Positions 27,883 to 39,205 of a DNA stretch of 64,000 nucleotides are shown here, piece by piece; within the stretch, counting starts at the first letter, position 1; each line of letters opens with the position of its first letter. A program made the translations under genes and the position numbers. Origin of the DNA: Pantoea eucrina (GTDB lineage: Bacteria > Pseudomonadota > Gammaproteobacteria > Enterobacterales > Enterobacteriaceae); NCBI RefSeq assembly GCF_002095385.1, contig NZ_MIPP01000012.1:20078-84077 (forward strand), given 5' to 3'. The notes beneath the pieces are model-generated. The model ran no database searches, had not been told where the DNA came from, and worked only from the letters and a program-made list of their open reading frames with translations.

Positions 27883-28586
27883 CAGAGTGCTCCCGGTGCC
27901 GCCAGGCGGCACAGCTCCTGCCAGCGGGTGGCCACGCTGGCGTCGAGATCGCCATCCTCAGCGCTGAGCTTGCAGCCGCCGGGGTGCAGCGTGCTGTCAG
28001 CCAGCAGCCGCCAGCCATGCAGATCCAGCGTGGGGCCGAGCGTCTGCTCCACGCGCTGCAGATCGTCCGGATGCACGCGCAGCTGCGGTTTGCCGCTGAA
28101 CATCGGCTCCTGCTGGATCAGCTGCTGGATTTGCCGCAGCAGGGCGCTGCCATCCACCTGCGTCGCCTGACCGATAACGGTACGGGCGGCCTCCAGCGCC
28201 AGCTGCATCAGCCGTGAGGCGATGACGCTATCCAGCGCTTCCAGCGTATGGTGGAACTCCGTCACCAGCTGCTGCATGCGCGCCTGCAGCGGCGCCTGCT
28301 GCTGCTGTGCGTCAGCCAGACCCTGCTGAAAGCCGGCGTCGTAGCCATTCTGCTGCGCCTCCGCAAATCCTTTCTGATAGCCTTCGCTGTAGCCCTGCGT
28401 CTGCGCATCTTTGCGCATCTGCTGCTGCATCCGCTCCAGCTGCTGCCGCTGCTCATCCTCTTCGCTGAACGCCACGGCGTCAGCGTCATGTTCTGCAGGC
28501 GGCAGATCGGGCACGGCGCTCAGCGGCGCAGCCAGATCGTCAGGCAGCCAGCGCTGCCACGGGCGGGCAGAAAATGCATCAGACAT
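27882..28586 (-). CDS. fliH: Flagellar assembly protein FliH
   Basis: This 234-residue FliI regulator starts [22 protein letters not shown], followed by a Gln/Glu-rich coiled coil with GYxxGYxxGxxxA repeats (~85-125). ATG 28586 overlaps fliG by 8 nt and gives the normal N-terminus; an ATG at 28604 is less likely. It links FliI to the C-ring. Confidence 0.94.
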   Translation of the reverse strand: MSDAFSARPWQRWLPDDLAAPLSAVPDLPPAEHDADAVAFSEEDEQRQQLERMQQQMRKDAQTQGYSEGYQKGFAEAQQNGYDAGFQQGLADAQQQQAPLQARMQQLVTEFHHTLEALDSVIASRLMQLALEAARTVIGQATQVDGSALLRQIQQLIQQEPMFSGKPQLRVHPDDLQRVEQTLGPTLDLHGWRLLADSTLHPGGCKLSAEDGDLDASVATRWQELCRLAAPGAL

Positions 28587-29571
28587 AGGTTTCCTCGCCG
28601 GCACCGATGACCATTTCGCCCGCTTCTGCCAGACGGCGCACGACCAGCAGAATCGCTTTCTGTTCGTTCTCTACCGCAGACATACGTACCGGACCGCGGT
28701 TGGCCAGGTCGTCGCGCAGAATATCGGCTGCACGCGCAGACATGTTCTTGAGGAACTTCTCGCGCAGCGGCTGCTCGGAACCTTTCAGCGCAATCAGCAG
28801 CTGCTCGGACTCCACTTCCTGCAGCAGACGCTGGATGCTGCGGTCGTCCACTTCCACCAGGTTCTCGAACAGGAACATCTCGTCGATGATTTTCTGCGCC
28901 AGCTCGCCGTCGAAGTCGCGTACGGCTTCGATGACCGCCTCTTCCTGCTGCGTTTTCATCAGGTTGATAATCTCGGCCGCGGTTCTCACGCCGCCCATCT
29001 TCGCGCGCTTGAGGTTGGTGCCATCCAGCAGGCTGTTCAGCACTTCGGTCAGCTCCGCCAGCGCCGCTGGCTGAACGCCGCCAAAGGTGGCGATACGCAG
29101 CATCACATCGTGACGCAGGCGTTCATCAAACAGCGCCAGAATATCGGCCGCCTGACCACGCTTCAGGTGCACCAGGATAGTGGCGATAATCTGCGGATGT
29201 TCGTCGCGGATAAGATCGGCGGCCGCCTGCGGCTCCATAAAGTTGAGCGTCTCCATACCGCTGGTGGTTTCGCGCGTTTCCAGAATATCTTCCAGCAGGC
29301 TGGAGGCACGCTCCTCGCCCAGCGCTTTGACCAGTACCGAGCGCAGGTAATCGTTGGAGTTCAGGCTCAGCGCCGCAAACTGCTCAGCGTCGGCCTCGAA
29401 TTCGCGCAGGACTTCCGTCAGCTGCTTGTGCGATATCTGCTTCATATTGGCCATCGCCGCGCTGAGGTGCTGCACTTCGCGCTGGTTCAGGTGTTTGAAC
29501 ACTTCAGCTGCGCGCTCTTCACCGATAGTCATCATCAGGATGGCGCTTTTTTCTGTACCGGTCAGACTCAT
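28579..29571 (-). CDS. fliG: Flagellar motor switch protein FliG
   Basis: This 330-residue protein (E. coli 331) has N-terminal, middle ([13 protein letters not shown]) and C-terminal torque-generating domains. The charged ridge of the C-terminal domain is conserved ([24 protein letters not shown]). It overlaps fliF by 4 nt. Confidence 0.97.
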   Translation of the reverse strand: MSLTGTEKSAILMMTIGEERAAEVFKHLNQREVQHLSAAMANMKQISHKQLTEVLREFEADAEQFAALSLNSNDYLRSVLVKALGEERASSLLEDILETRETTSGMETLNFMEPQAAADLIRDEHPQIIATILVHLKRGQAADILALFDERLRHDVMLRIATFGGVQPAALAELTEVLNSLLDGTNLKRAKMGGVRTAAEIINLMKTQQEEAVIEAVRDFDGELAQKIIDEMFLFENLVEVDDRSIQRLLQEVESEQLLIALKGSEQPLREKFLKNMSARAADILRDDLANRGPVRMSAVENEQKAILLVVRRLAEAGEMVIGAGEETYV

Positions 29572-31280
29572 AGTTCGTTACTCATCCATTCACGGATAAC
29601 CAGCGCCACGACGCGCGGATCGTTTTCAGACATATCGCGGATGCGCTGGCTCATCACTTCGGCACTCATGCGGTTAGAAGACTTCCGCTCCTGATCCAGC
29701 TCATCTTTATTAATCTGCACGCTGTAAGCGGCTTGCTCTTCCTGCGCAGCGGCGCGGGCGGCAACGGCTTCTGCAGCGGCCTGTTCCGCTTCGCGTTTGC
29801 GCAGCAGCTGCGGACGCACCAGCTTGCGGTAGAGGATGAATGCGACCAGTGCCACCAGCAGCCAGCGACCGGCACTCATTAGCTGATCGAAGAACGACTG
29901 CTGCTGCCAGAACGGCAGATCGCCACCCGCAGGCTCGGTGGTATTGAAGACCGAGTTCACCACATTGATGCTGTCGCCGCGCGTCTGGGAATAGCCCATC
30001 GCTTCACGGGTTAAATCTTCAATCTGTTTGATCTGCTGATCGTTCAGCGCGACCGCTTTGCCTTTACCGTCATCGCGGTAGTTCACGACCACGGCGACTG
30101 ACAGACGCTGCACGTCGCCAACGTTGAGTTTGGTGTGGCGGATTGAGCGATCGAGCTCATAGTTCACCGTATCATTACGGCTGGAGCTGCTCGGGCCACT
30201 GCTCTGGCCAGCGGTGCTGGTAGTGGTACCGGCATTCTGCGCCGCATTGTTCTGGGCATTAGCCGCATTCTGCTGCGGCGGATTCGTCACCGGTGCGTTG
30301 TTAGCGGGCGCCGGCTGATTAGAGAGTGCACCAGGCACGCCACCCGGATAGGCGCTGCCGTTCTGATCGCTGGTGCTGGTCTGACGCGAGCGCACCGCCG
30401 AGTTGTCTGGATTGGCGTTTGGCTGATACTTCTCATCCGTCTGTTCGCTGCGGTCGAAGTTAATCTGCGCGGTAACCTGTGCATGCACGTTACCCTGGCC
30501 AACAATCGGGTTCAGGATCGCTTCAATACGCTGCTGATAACGCGCTTCAACTTCAGCGGCATATTTCAGCTGGGCGTCGTTGAGATCGCGTCCTTCGCTG
30601 TCGGAGCGGGTCAGCAGGCGACCGGTCTGATCGACCACGGTGACGTTGCCTGGCGGCAGGCCCGCGACGCTGCTGGAGACCATATGCTGAATCGCCTGGA
30701 TCTGACCTTCATCCAGTGCCCGGCCAGGCTGCAGCGTCAGCGTCACTGAAGCCGACGGCGCTTTCTGTTCGCGGACGAAGAGGGTAGGTTTCGGCATCGC
30801 CAGATGCACGCGCACGCCCTTGACCGGACCCAGCGTTTCGATAGTGCGTGCCAGCTCACCTTCCAGCGCACGCTGGTAGTTGATCTGCTCGCTGAACTGG
30901 CTGATACCAAACTTCTCTTTATCCATCAGCTCAAAACCTACCGAGCCGCCTTTCGGCAGACCCTGCTGCGCGAGGCGCAGGCGCAGTTCATGCACTTTAT
31001 CAGCCGGCACCATCAGGGCACCGCCGTTTTCGGCGAACTGGTAGGGGATGTTCATCTGCGTCAGCTGGGTGACAATGGCGCCACCATCTTCATCAGAGAG
31101 GTTGTTATAGAGCACGCGGTAGTCGGGCGCTTTGGCCCAGAGCACCAGCGCCAGCACAACCGCAATGGCTGCGGCCGCGGCGATGATTAAGGGAATTCGC
31201 GGATTAGCGCGCAGGCGGGCGAAAAGGTCTGACATGCCTTTCTTTGCTGATTCCTGTGTAGCGGCTGCACTCGCATTCAT
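29568..31280 (-). CDS. fliF: Flagellar MS-ring protein FliF
   Basis: This 570-residue protein has TM1 around 33-52 ([19 protein letters not shown]), two ring-building domains, and a Pro/Asn/Gln/Ser-rich linker (~300-365, somewhat longer than in E. coli). TM2 lies near 460 and a FliG-binding C-terminus follows ([17 protein letters not shown]). It is the first gene of the leftward fliFGHIJK block, divergent from fliE. Confidence 0.97.
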   Translation of the reverse strand: MNASAAATQESAKKGMSDLFARLRANPRIPLIIAAAAAIAVVLALVLWAKAPDYRVLYNNLSDEDGGAIVTQLTQMNIPYQFAENGGALMVPADKVHELRLRLAQQGLPKGGSVGFELMDKEKFGISQFSEQINYQRALEGELARTIETLGPVKGVRVHLAMPKPTLFVREQKAPSASVTLTLQPGRALDEGQIQAIQHMVSSSVAGLPPGNVTVVDQTGRLLTRSDSEGRDLNDAQLKYAAEVEARYQQRIEAILNPIVGQGNVHAQVTAQINFDRSEQTDEKYQPNANPDNSAVRSRQTSTSDQNGSAYPGGVPGALSNQPAPANNAPVTNPPQQNAANAQNNAAQNAGTTTSTAGQSSGPSSSSRNDTVNYELDRSIRHTKLNVGDVQRLSVAVVVNYRDDGKGKAVALNDQQIKQIEDLTREAMGYSQTRGDSINVVNSVFNTTEPAGGDLPFWQQQSFFDQLMSAGRWLLVALVAFILYRKLVRPQLLRKREAEQAAAEAVAARAAAQEEQAAYSVQINKDELDQERKSSNRMSAEVMSQRIRDMSENDPRVVALVIREWMSNEL

Positions 31281-31617
31281 GACCGATTCCTGCCTGACAT
31301 AATTGACCGGGTAAGTTGTGGTAACAAAACAGACTCCCTGATACGTCTACCCGGTATTTGCGCTGCTGGCCTGCAGAGTGCCGGCGGTAGCTGACGGAGT
31401 GAGCTCCCCGCACGGGCGTTCCCCTTCGGACCGCGGCGCAAAAACTTTAGGGTAAAAATGAAATTCCAATCTTATGGCAGGCATTATTGATGAATCGCAT
31501 CACTTCGATGGCTGAATAAGCCGGGGTTTTAGGGGCTATTTAGCGCCTTTGTCCTATTGACACTGTGCTAACTTTGCAGTCGAAAAAAAATCTTCCTTTT
31601 CTCTGCGAGGTATAAAA
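31281..31617. promoter_or_regulatory. fliE/fliF divergent promoter region
   Basis: This 337-bp gap between divergent flagellar class 2 genes must contain FlhDC-dependent promoters for both. TATGGCAGGCATTA near 31470 and GGGGCTATTTAGCGCC near 31530 resemble FlhDC half-boxes, but neither is a clear match. Confidence 0.5.
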
Positions 31618-31929
31618 ATGTCAATTCAGGCTATAGATGGCGTACTGCAGCAGCTACAGATGACCTCACTGCAGGCGGCTGGCAAGGATACTCACTCCTC
31701 CAGCCAGCTCGATTTTGGTGCCACCATGAAAGCGGCACTCGATAAGATCAGTGAAACCCAGACCACCGCCCGCGCGCAGGCGCAGGATTTTGAGCTCGGT
31801 AAACCTGGCGTGCAGCTCAACGACGTCATGGTCGATCTGCAGAAGTCCTCTATCTCTATGCAGATGGGCATCCAGGTACGCAACAAGCTGGTGAGTGCGT
31901 ACAGCGATATTATGAATATGCAGGTTTAG
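31618..31929 (+). CDS. fliE: Flagellar hook-basal body protein FliE
   Basis: This 103-residue protein (E. coli 104) ends [17 protein letters not shown], the conserved FliE C-terminus that joins MS ring and rod. GAGG precedes ATG 31618. The prophage remnant begins right after its stop codon. Confidence 0.96.
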   Translation: MSIQAIDGVLQQLQMTSLQAAGKDTHSSSQLDFGATMKAALDKISETQTTARAQAQDFELGKPGVQLNDVMVDLQKSSISMQMGIQVRNKLVSAYSDIMNMQV

Positions 31930-31964
31930 TCAGGTTAACTATATGATGAAAATATAGTTATTGG

Positions 31965-32222
31965 TCAGATGGCTTTAATGTGGGACAGTGATGGGACAAA
32001 ACCATTCAGTTTTTCGTTCAGAAGACTCCTTTGGGCCTCATCATTTTCTTTTATTCAGGAACCGTACACCTGATAAACCATCTGTGCGTTAGCGTGTCCC
32101 ATCTGACTAGCGATAAAGTTGGGATTTGCCCCTGCATAAAGTGACCAGCAGGCGTATGTGTGTCTGGACTGATATGGCTTACGGTGGCGAAGGCCTGCAC
32201 GCTTACCGGTACATCTTGATGC
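31965..32222 (-). pseudogene. int: Phage integrase, C-terminal fragment
   Basis: The minus strand reads RAGLRHRKPYQSRHTYACW, then NPNFIASQMGHANAQMVYQVYG, and after an in-frame TGA continues IKENDEAQRSLLNEKLNGF to a stop at 31965. The first part has the tyrosine-recombinase box II residues (R-H-x-x at QSRHTYA, H at MGHA, Y at MVYQVYG). The TGA stands where homologues have Trp (GSWM). The N-terminal ~3/4 of the protein is missing, so it cannot be functional. Confidence 0.85.
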
Positions 32223-32256
32223 ACTCTAATTGCACCAGTGGCCGGCGCCCATGCAG

Positions 32257-32727
32257 CCGGACCTTTATCTGCTCGCAGGCTTCAATGGTTGGATAGATGC
32301 TGCCGTCAGGCTACAGCAGTATGTTGAACGTACTGGCAGATCAGCAAACGTCCTGAAAGACTTTGATTCAGGAACCTCCGGCATAACGCAAAACGCTTTA
32401 AATGCGGTAGCCAACTCAACAGTAGGCACAGTGGTTGACGGCGCAGGTGGCGAGGTTTTGGGCACAATGGCAGGCGCTGTTGCTGTCGCAGGCCTTAAGA
32501 GCGCGGTGGCAAAGATATCCTTCATAAGAAGCGGCGGTATGCGATCAAAAAGGCAATTAATGAAACTACCAAAGCGGCACGGTCCGGATATGGCCAGGCG
32601 GCAAGAGAAGCTGCAGAACGGCGCCTCCTGGCAGACAGGAAAGCAGTGGCAGCAACCAAGGACGCAGTAGGTATTGAGGATTTTAACCGCCTAATGTCTG
32701 CCGGTGTAGTAGCAACCTTAAGCGGGG
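32257..32727 (+). pseudogene. Phage late-gene fragment, frameshifted
   Basis: One frame gives FNGWIDAAVRLQQYVERTG and VVDGAGGEVLGTMAGAVAVAGLKSAVAK; after a frameshift near 32525 the sequence continues as KKAINETTKAARSGYGQAAR and ends MSAGVVATLSGGKSQ. The Ala/Gly-rich amphipathic helix content resembles phage DNA-ejection or structural proteins, and the position next to a tailspike remnant fits a P22 gene-16-like origin. I cannot name it firmly. No start codon of its own is evident. Confidence 0.5.
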
Positions 32728-32759
32728 GAAAATCTCAATAAATGGACTAAGGGGGTAAA

Positions 32760-32948
32760 TCAGGGCTTCTTATAACTTTTGGTCAGTTTTAGAATTTCAG
32801 TCCATACAATGATGCATATTATCGCTGCGCATAGAAACACTATTCCCCTCATACCACCATCGGTTCCATCGCTCGTGAAATGGCCAAGCAGAAGCATCAT
32901 CGCACAAAAGATTACTGCTTTGATTATTGAAATGAGGTTTTCTTTCAT
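32760..32948 (-). CDS. Small membrane protein, 62 aa
   Basis: An intact frame with two TM segments (LISIIKAVIFCAMMLLLGHF and GGMRGIVFLCAAIICIIVWTEIL) and a basic C-terminus (KLTKSYKKP). Its place between the ejection-like fragment and the tailspike fragment, on the opposite strand, is where P22 carries sieA (superinfection exclusion), but it is much shorter than SieA. It may be a lysogenic-conversion membrane protein; function unknown. Confidence 0.55.
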   Translation of the reverse strand: MKENLISIIKAVIFCAMMLLLGHFTSDGTDGGMRGIVFLCAAIICIIVWTEILKLTKSYKKP

Positions 32949-33044
32949 AAATGTCTCCAGTCTGTGCCAACTATCAATTGAGCCTTATTAAATGCCTATG
33001 ACGGACAGATGAGTCCTGAGTAGAAAACAAATTCAGCCTCGGCA

Positions 33045-33172
33045 AATGCCGGGGGTCATGCCGTTTACGCAGGGCAACCAATTCTCAAGCCTACCACTGA
33101 AGGCAACTTCAGCATGGCGATTTATGATGCCTATGGCGCGTTAAAGTCTATTTGGATAACATGCCGAAATAA
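33045..33172 (+). pseudogene. Tailspike head-binding domain fragment
   Basis: NAGGHAVYAGQPILKPTTEG followed by NFSMAIYDAYGALK matches the P22 tailspike head-binding region (NAAGKIVYNGQ ... GHSMAIYDAYG) as I recall it. A frameshift after ALK restores VYLDNMPK and then a stop. A further stretch at 33200-33350 (FSGSDGAGIIDYGERSVENS) looks like the segment that follows in such spikes. The rest of the beta-helix is gone. Confidence 0.75.
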
Positions 33173-33385
33173 GACTCGGATGTTCTGCTAGGAATGTTTT
33201 CAGGCTCTGATGGTGCAGGAATTATCGATTACGGCGAGAGGAGTGTTGAAAACTCTTTCTACCACATTTCTGAAGAATTCTATACAAAAAATGCAGACTC
33301 AGCTCTGGCTGCAAGTTTGGCGGCATTAGCAAGGATGGGTGCAGCACGTGGATGAAAGGGGTAAATCGCTTACTGCAAGGCAAAT

Positions 33386-33661
33386 GTGCTCCAGAACGTG
33401 ATTGTTCAAAACGATGGCACCATAAATAGCTCTGTGCCAGTTAGCGCGTTAACTACCAGCAATGGCGCAACAATCACCGTGAGCAAGATCAATACATATT
33501 TCCCCATTACAGCAGTCAGGGCCTTGGCTGCTGAGGGCGTAACAGTCAGCCAAATAACTGCTGATGGCTCTGTTCTTTCTAATACGCCAGCAGCTTTTGC
33601 GATAAGCCCAACATCGAAAGATTTTAATGGCAAATGGGGTTTCCCTAAGCAGCTACACTGA
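33386..33661 (+). pseudogene. Probable tail fibre/tailspike fragment
   Basis: A 91-codon frame (VQNDGTINSSVPVSALTTSN, VRALAAEGVTVSQITADGSV) with the low-charge, Ser/Thr/Val-rich composition of phage tail fibres. There is no clear ribosome binding site. It is likely debris of the tailspike gene, not an independent gene. Confidence 0.4.
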
Positions 33662-34446
33662 TAATATTGAACTTACAGGGGAAAACAGGGCTGTTATAAA
33701 CAGAATTAAAGCCGAGAAAATGTGGTTTTACACATCTTTGGATGCGGGTGGATATGTTTTTACTGCAAGGTGTGGTTGATAGCATAATTAAAAATCTGCA
33801 GTTTATTGCAGGCATATAAATATCATCAAAGGAGCATAAAGGCAGGCGTGGTGTTTACCATTCCGTGCTTTATGGAACGGGAGATATAAATAATATATTC
33901 AAAGTTAATATTACAGGGTGCATGTATAATACCAAAGGCTCACCAAGTACGAAAAATAATCGGCATAATAATATGGCTGCATGTTAAAATATTATTTTTA
34001 TAATGTTCGTATCTCAGGTATATCTGAGGGTGGGGATATATCAAAAAAATAATATAAAATGCTGAGGTAGGAACAAAAACTTGGTAGCTCCCCAGTGTAT
34101 GAGATAGCGTTTCATGACTAAGTGCCAGGGAATAATGTTAAAAGCAGTATTATAGCTGATACAATAATATCTGTGCAATCAGTATCAGGTGTATCTACTG
34201 ACAACGGTAACGGCCTTTGTGTCGGTAGGAACCACTAATACTAGGGTTTCATTTAACTGCCATGTCACACAAGCAGCTTTTGATTCAGCGGTGTTTATGC
34301 CATCAAAGCCATCGACGCTATCTATTCCGATTGTTACATTGAGAAGTAATAAGCAGTTGATTATATAGCTCTGCTCTATAAGTGGCAGGGTATCATTAAT
34401 ACCCCTCCAACTGTAATTAACACGCTCATTACTTTAAACAGATAGG
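33662..34446. other. Decayed AT-rich prophage sequence
   Basis: This 785-bp stretch has stops in all frames and short fragments that look like tail-fibre coding sequence. I see no intact gene, RNA or regulatory element. A short hairpin GGGTA/TACCC at 34388-34404 lacks a T tract. Confidence 0.5.
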
Positions 34447-35907
34447 TTATATCTCTCCAATCAAAACAGAAAATCCTTTGTATGACTTGCATATGGATAT
34501 TAAGTTATCATGGAAGACGAAATTATCAGCTGAGCAATTATTTGTTTCTCTTATTGCTATGTCAAGGTTTGGTGTAGGCGAATTTATATTGTACTGCCTC
34601 ATTAAGCTGTACTTAAACCTTGTGTTTGCATAAGCAGAAACCGACATTTCGCTAACGATTGGGAGAGAATCAAAGTTTCTTGAAACCATGAGTGGAGTGC
34701 CGGGCTTTCCTGATATGAACAGGTTATCACCACTCTTATAGCCATAGTCATATAATTTGTTTGCTATTCTCTCAGCAACAAATCTGTCGTACCTTTGGAC
34801 ATCACCCATTGCGTTAGATACTATTGAGGAAAGAGAAAATGAAGCAACTAATAAAGGTATGACTATCAAATACGACTTGCAGTTGCACCTGTCTGATATA
34901 AATAATAATAGTAAAGGAACAAAACAGAAAGAAAGAAAAACTCTAGAGGATAGGGTTGGATGCTTCAAAAAAGATAGAAAGCCAAAGCTAAATAAAAATA
35001 CAAGTACAATGCCTATAAAAAATGCAGCTTTCACTGAGAAATTTTCTGTGGGAAGTCTAAACGAACAATAAATTGATGAAAAAATAATTGCGTATACTGA
35101 TAAGGCTATAAGGCTACCAGTAATGGTGAATATCGCTTTAGATAATTCATATATATTTGAAAATATGGATTTAAATACATTTGCGCCTAAACCAACCACT
35201 TCCCCAGAAAGTTTCGTGTAATCTGATATTTCAAGGTATTTGTATATTAATATGCTATATATTGCGTAGGAGATTACTACGACAGCCATAGAAGGAAAAA
35301 TGATAGTATCTTTTAATCTAAAAGTTCCATTTTGAAGAGCTTTAGACAAAGAAATAACTGTTGCTAATGCAATTATTACATTAATTGCAGCTTGATATAG
35401 GCACAGCATTATAATAGCTGAGGTTACTGCAAGAAAAAAAATTCGTTTGGTATTATAATTGACAAGTATTACTGACATTACAGCAAAAATAAATGCCATA
35501 GACATAACAAGAGAGTCGAACCTGAAAGATATATTTCCTATCCAGTAAGGATTTACAACAGGACATATCATCATCAATGTCATAATTCCTTTGCTTCTGA
35601 TTTTAAGCATTTTGCAGATTATGTAACCTGAAGAAACCATTAAAATTGACGATAAATATAGGTTGAATGGGAAAGTATCTTTTAGAACGCCATCACCAAA
35701 AAAGTTGCTTAAAGACAGGGAAAGAAGGGCCATTACAATTGATGAGACGGGTCTTCCATTTCCCTCCCACCCGGTGTTTCCAGTGTCAACCCGAATCCAG
35801 TCATCTACAAAATCTATATTGTGGATGGAAAACGGCATAACAAATGCCATTGCTATTGCTAACGCTATGACAATAGGCCACCGATCATTTTTTATTTCAT
35901 TCATCAT
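34447..35907 (-). CDS. GtrII-family O-antigen glucosyltransferase (second cassette)
   Basis: This 486-residue protein has about ten TM segments. Near the N-terminus it shows HNIDFVDDWIRVDTGNTGWEGNGRP, the same VDD...R...GWxxxGRP motif as the other glucosyltransferase at 37727. These Gtr proteins add glucosyl groups from undecaprenyl-phosphate-glucose to O-antigen on the periplasmic face and define serotype. The gene starts inside the end of a truncated gtrB copy. It is intact although its own gtrAB are deleted, so it could depend on the gtrA/gtrB pair at 39.2-40.5 kb. GC is very low. Confidence 0.78.
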   Translation of the reverse strand: MMNEIKNDRWPIVIALAIAMAFVMPFSIHNIDFVDDWIRVDTGNTGWEGNGRPVSSIVMALLSLSLSNFFGDGVLKDTFPFNLYLSSILMVSSGYIICKMLKIRSKGIMTLMMICPVVNPYWIGNISFRFDSLVMSMAFIFAVMSVILVNYNTKRIFFLAVTSAIIMLCLYQAAINVIIALATVISLSKALQNGTFRLKDTIIFPSMAVVVISYAIYSILIYKYLEISDYTKLSGEVVGLGANVFKSIFSNIYELSKAIFTITGSLIALSVYAIIFSSIYCSFRLPTENFSVKAAFFIGIVLVFLFSFGFLSFLKHPTLSSRVFLSFCFVPLLLLFISDRCNCKSYLIVIPLLVASFSLSSIVSNAMGDVQRYDRFVAERIANKLYDYGYKSGDNLFISGKPGTPLMVSRNFDSLPIVSEMSVSAYANTRFKYSLMRQYNINSPTPNLDIAIRETNNCSADNFVFHDNLISICKSYKGFSVLIGEI

Positions 35908-36200
35908 TGTTATCCAAACAGGAAATGCATGTCCACATGCACAAGGGGGAGGTAAAGGAGCTGATAATACCTTCTGATGCTAGATTACACAGCTTCAAGT
36001 CATTAAAGTTTGATGTTCCGGCCATGGGCGCAGCACGTGAGTATTCAATTACATCCACGTGACCGTCTACCAATGACAGGATGTTTTTCATGAACAGGTT
36101 TCGTTCCAGAAGGAACTTGATGTGCTCAACTGTTCAAGAGACATTAGCAGAAATCTGACAGCATTCTCTTCAGGGGTAGGTGAGCGAGAAAAAAATTTGA
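35897..36200 (-). pseudogene. gtrB: gtrB fragment fused to a gtrA 5' remnant
   Basis: The frame MKNILSLVDGHVDVIEYSRA, GTSNFNDLKLCNLASEGI matches intact GtrB residues ([20 protein letters not shown]...). The alignment continues upstream to about 36170 and then jumps to sequence like the start and 5' region of gtrA (TTTGAGCATAA; compare 40470-40480). Nearly all of gtrA and both ends of gtrB are therefore missing. The leader copied at 36197-36250 resembles the gtrA leader at 40472-40530. Confidence 0.8.
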
Positions 36201-37680
36201 GCATAAGGTCCAGCTTAAGTTATGAACTTACCCGATCTTATACAAAGTGAAATATATGGCAATAGCTGTCTAAGGAGTATTTAGTGAAAACATTACTGCT
36301 GGCTAAGTGTGTTATACCGGCACTGTGATGCCTCAAGGTTACAAGGCAATGTACAAACTACTTTTCGTGGCAAACATTGATTTTTTTCCTTTAGCTCGTA
36401 CGCAGAGACTGTGTCTCCATATCTTATAGCGTTGTGCTTTGATCAAAAATTAGCGATTTAAATGAAGAAGCCAATAAGGCTGCAAAGATATTTTCCCGGC
36501 GGCTTGAGTGAGAGCGGCATGCTTGCAAGGTACGGGATGATAGTTATATGAGTCTCTTAGCCCAGAAACACAGCCGTGCATCTATCATGACTAAGAATTA
36601 ATTTTGGCAAAAGCTCTGCAACGGGGCAATCCTGTACCGCGCCGATCTGAGCAGACTACGGGATGGACATCTAAACAGTAATCATTCACGTCGGCTGCAG
36701 CAAATAAATATTCATACCAGCCAACAATTTAGTAAATGAAGAAACGCTTCCTGGCGGATTGACGGTGTGCAGGTCTCCTATGTGCATCCCACCACGAACA
36801 ACAAAACATGTATCAATTACCGCATTCTAACGGCGCTATCACACAGCAGAGGTCAGAGAAGCCGAACAAGATGGAAATTGTCGGGTTCCGCAATGAGTTT
36901 TAGGCACGTGAGCGCGCGCTGCGTGAGACAAAGTGCCTGATGTACTGCCGCGCCCAAATGAATACCAAAGTATTTGAGGACGACATTATTCAGGTGGGTA
37001 TTGTTATCCAGACGTCTGATATCTAGCAACAAAGTGTAGATTTAGCCGGATCAATACAAAAATAGATTCTATACATCGGGAAATATAAAAGCCATTAGCA
37101 GCATAACTGTCATTTATGAAGCTAGAACATCTGGCAAAAGTTACTTTGCTTGCGAAGCTATTGAGTTAAACCATGTAGTTGGCAATCTATGGTTGATATC
37201 CCAGCGGATGCCGCCTTTTTTATAGTAAGAGTGGAAGTAACTAATATTTTAATTTCTGGCACCCTTAATTTATTGTCTGGTTCAATATATTTTTTAATAA
37301 ATTTTAAAGGCGGGTGTGAAATTTCTTAAAAGTAATTAAAACGGCAAAGAAAATTCTTATCTTCATTGGTGCTTTTATTGACTTGACGATATGTTCCCTA
37401 ATCGTGTCAAAAATAGTTATTAACTAAAGGATGGTTGCAATTCCAGATAATAACCCTTTTGATTTCGTGGGTGCCAATTTGAAAAATCCATTTCATTTAA
37501 AAGATACATCACTCGTTCAGCTGTTAATAGTACAAGTGCTAAATAGGCAGGTATGGCGCTTGCTATAATTGTATCGCGCTATAACAAAGCAGCTATCATT
37601 GGTTTTTATTCTCTGCCTGGAGGGTTATCAATTAGCTCTATCAACAGGTGACTATCTATTAATATCAACCTGTAGATTTT
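36201..37680. other. Decayed prophage sequence between gtr cassettes
   Basis: About 1.5 kb with no intact gene. It contains a duplicated gtr leader (36201-36250), a tail-protein fragment (listed separately) and fragments with stops in every frame. Weak similarity to a GNAT acetyltransferase end (AAIIGFYSLPGG near 37590) was seen but is not convincing. Confidence 0.5.
36740..37026 (+). pseudogene. Phage tail tip (host-specificity J-like) fragment
   Basis: IDGVQVSYVHPTTNNKTCIN, then after a frameshift KMEIVGFRNEF, a stop codon, and ARERALRETKCLMYCRAQMN with VFEDDIIQVGIVIQ. This resembles the part of J-type tail tip proteins with DGVxVSYxDP...KMEIxGFRNxxQAxxRA. At least one frameshift and one in-frame stop are present. 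Confidence 0.5.
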
Positions 37681-37713
37681 AAAAAAACATGGCGTAAGTA
37701 ACGCCATGTTTTT
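37681..37713 (-). terminator. Intrinsic terminator after the gtr cassette
   Basis: An 11-bp stem AAACATGGCGT / ACGCCATGTTT with a 5-nt loop lies 15 bp past the glucosyltransferase stop and is followed on the minus strand by a T run. It also has T residues on the plus strand and may be bidirectional. Confidence 0.88.
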
Positions 37714-37726
37714 GGTTTTTTAAATC

Positions 37727-39205
37727 TTAGTCATCGCAAATTGATAGATTGGAATGAAGTATAACGTAATTTTGCATTGAGCTATTTATTATGCAGAACT
37801 CCTTTCTTTTAATAATGGTTGCATTGCTGTCTTCACTTGATTTTTTCGCCATTTTAATATCACTTGCTCGAGCAAAGGAGAAGTTTACTTTATCAAGGCC
37901 AATATTTGCCAAATACATAGAAGTTGTCCAGTCGTACATTTTATTCGATATGTATCTTATAATTGGATAAGATTTGATATTTACAATAGTTGATCTGCTA
38001 TCAGCCATGGCTCCAATAAATGTTGTATCGGATAATTGCAGTATTGGATCTTTACTTATCTCTAAATATATCAAGTCTGCTATTTTTTCATCCCTTTCGT
38101 TTTGCATTTTTATTGTGCTAGCCACAACAAAAGACGTTGTTACAGATATCATTATCATGATAAAAGCCATAATGTAACTGCTTTTAAATCTTGCATATAT
38201 TATCAAAGAAAGTGCAAAAATAGAGCAGCCAAATGCAGTCAAAACTCTAGGGAGAATCAATGACTCAGCTAATAAAACGTTTGGAATTAATGGTGACACC
38301 ACAAATATTGTGACTAATAGGATAGTTATTGTGACTCGTAATAAAAATGCTTTTTCTTTCCCTTTATGGGTTATGAAATACGTAGCTAATGAAACCAGTG
38401 TAGCAACTAGTATACCTAAAAAAATTAAGTTAGTAAGATTGCCATATGATTTGTTAAATAAATCAAAATATAGGTTAAGATTTTTTAATAGAGAAGAAGC
38501 TGGATCGCCTGTTGAAAAAATACTCTCCCCGCGATTTGTTTTTATAGTTAACTTTGTAATTATTGTTATATATAATGCCATTGACACTATAAATATAGCA
38601 AAGCCTCTGAGAAGAACCCATTCGCAAACACTATTTTCTTTCATTTTTTTATATAAATAAATAGATGCGAGTATAGTTGGGAAAGCCATTATGCTAGTCT
38701 GATATAAACATAAAGAGGCTATTGTCATCAATAAAGAGTAAATGTACCACCTCTTTTGCGACTGATAACAAATGCAAGCTCCCATTATGCAAAAATAAAG
38801 CGACATAATCATAGATAGACTATCGTAAGTATATGCCATGTTTTGCACGAAAAAAGGTGTTACATAACATAGTGAGCAAATTGTTAAGGTTATATATGTT
38901 GTTTTTTTAAAGGTAGTTTTACTTAAATGTAAAATTGAGTGAGCCATAAATAAGCAAGAAATTATTAATGGAAGCCTTCCTGCATTTACTACCATGCTTG
39001 TTGATTGAGAGAACGTATAGAATATCCAATCTGATAGCGGCCTTCCCAGCTGAGACCAGCCATTCCTCCCGGTCATGCTTCTAAAGGTATCATCAACATA
39101 ATAGATTGATGAAAATACAAATGGCGACGCATATAACAAGCATATAATTAACGCAACAATGTATGAGTGACGTGTATTTAAATGCTCATTCATAAATTTA
39201 CTCAT
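37727..39205 (-). CDS. GtrII-family O-antigen glucosyltransferase
   Basis: This 492-residue polytopic protein has 10-12 predicted TM helices and the N-terminal motif [23 protein letters not shown] shared with the protein at 34447. It is the type-specific third gene of a gtrA-gtrB-gtrX cassette and would transfer glucose from the GtrB-made, GtrA-flipped carrier to O-antigen. Its start overlaps gtrB by 4 nt. AT-rich composition unlike gtrA/gtrB shows that the specificity gene was swapped independently. Confidence 0.82.
   Translation of the reverse strand: MSKFMNEHLNTRHSYIVALIICLLYASPFVFSSIYYVDDTFRSMTGRNGWSQLGRPLSDWIFYTFSQSTSMVVNAGRLPLIISCLFMAHSILHLSKTTFKKTTYITLTICSLCYVTPFFVQNMAYTYDSLSMIMSLYFCIMGACICYQSQKRWYIYSLLMTIASLCLYQTSIMAFPTILASIYLYKKMKENSVCEWVLLRGFAIFIVSMALYITIITKLTIKTNRGESIFSTGDPASSLLKNLNLYFDLFNKSYGNLTNLIFLGILVATLVSLATYFITHKGKEKAFLLRVTITILLVTIFVVSPLIPNVLLAESLILPRVLTAFGCSIFALSLIIYARFKSSYIMAFIMIMISVTTSFVVASTIKMQNERDEKIADLIYLEISKDPILQLSDTTFIGAMADSRSTIVNIKSYPIIRYISNKMYDWTTSMYLANIGLDKVNFSFARASDIKMAKKSSEDSNATIIKRKEFCIINSSMQNYVILHSNLSICDD

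Noticed and set aside
37431..37650. Possible GNAT acetyltransferase or toxin remnant
   Set aside because: Only a short GFYSL-like stretch matches; no antitoxin, start or conserved acetyl-CoA motif could be seen.
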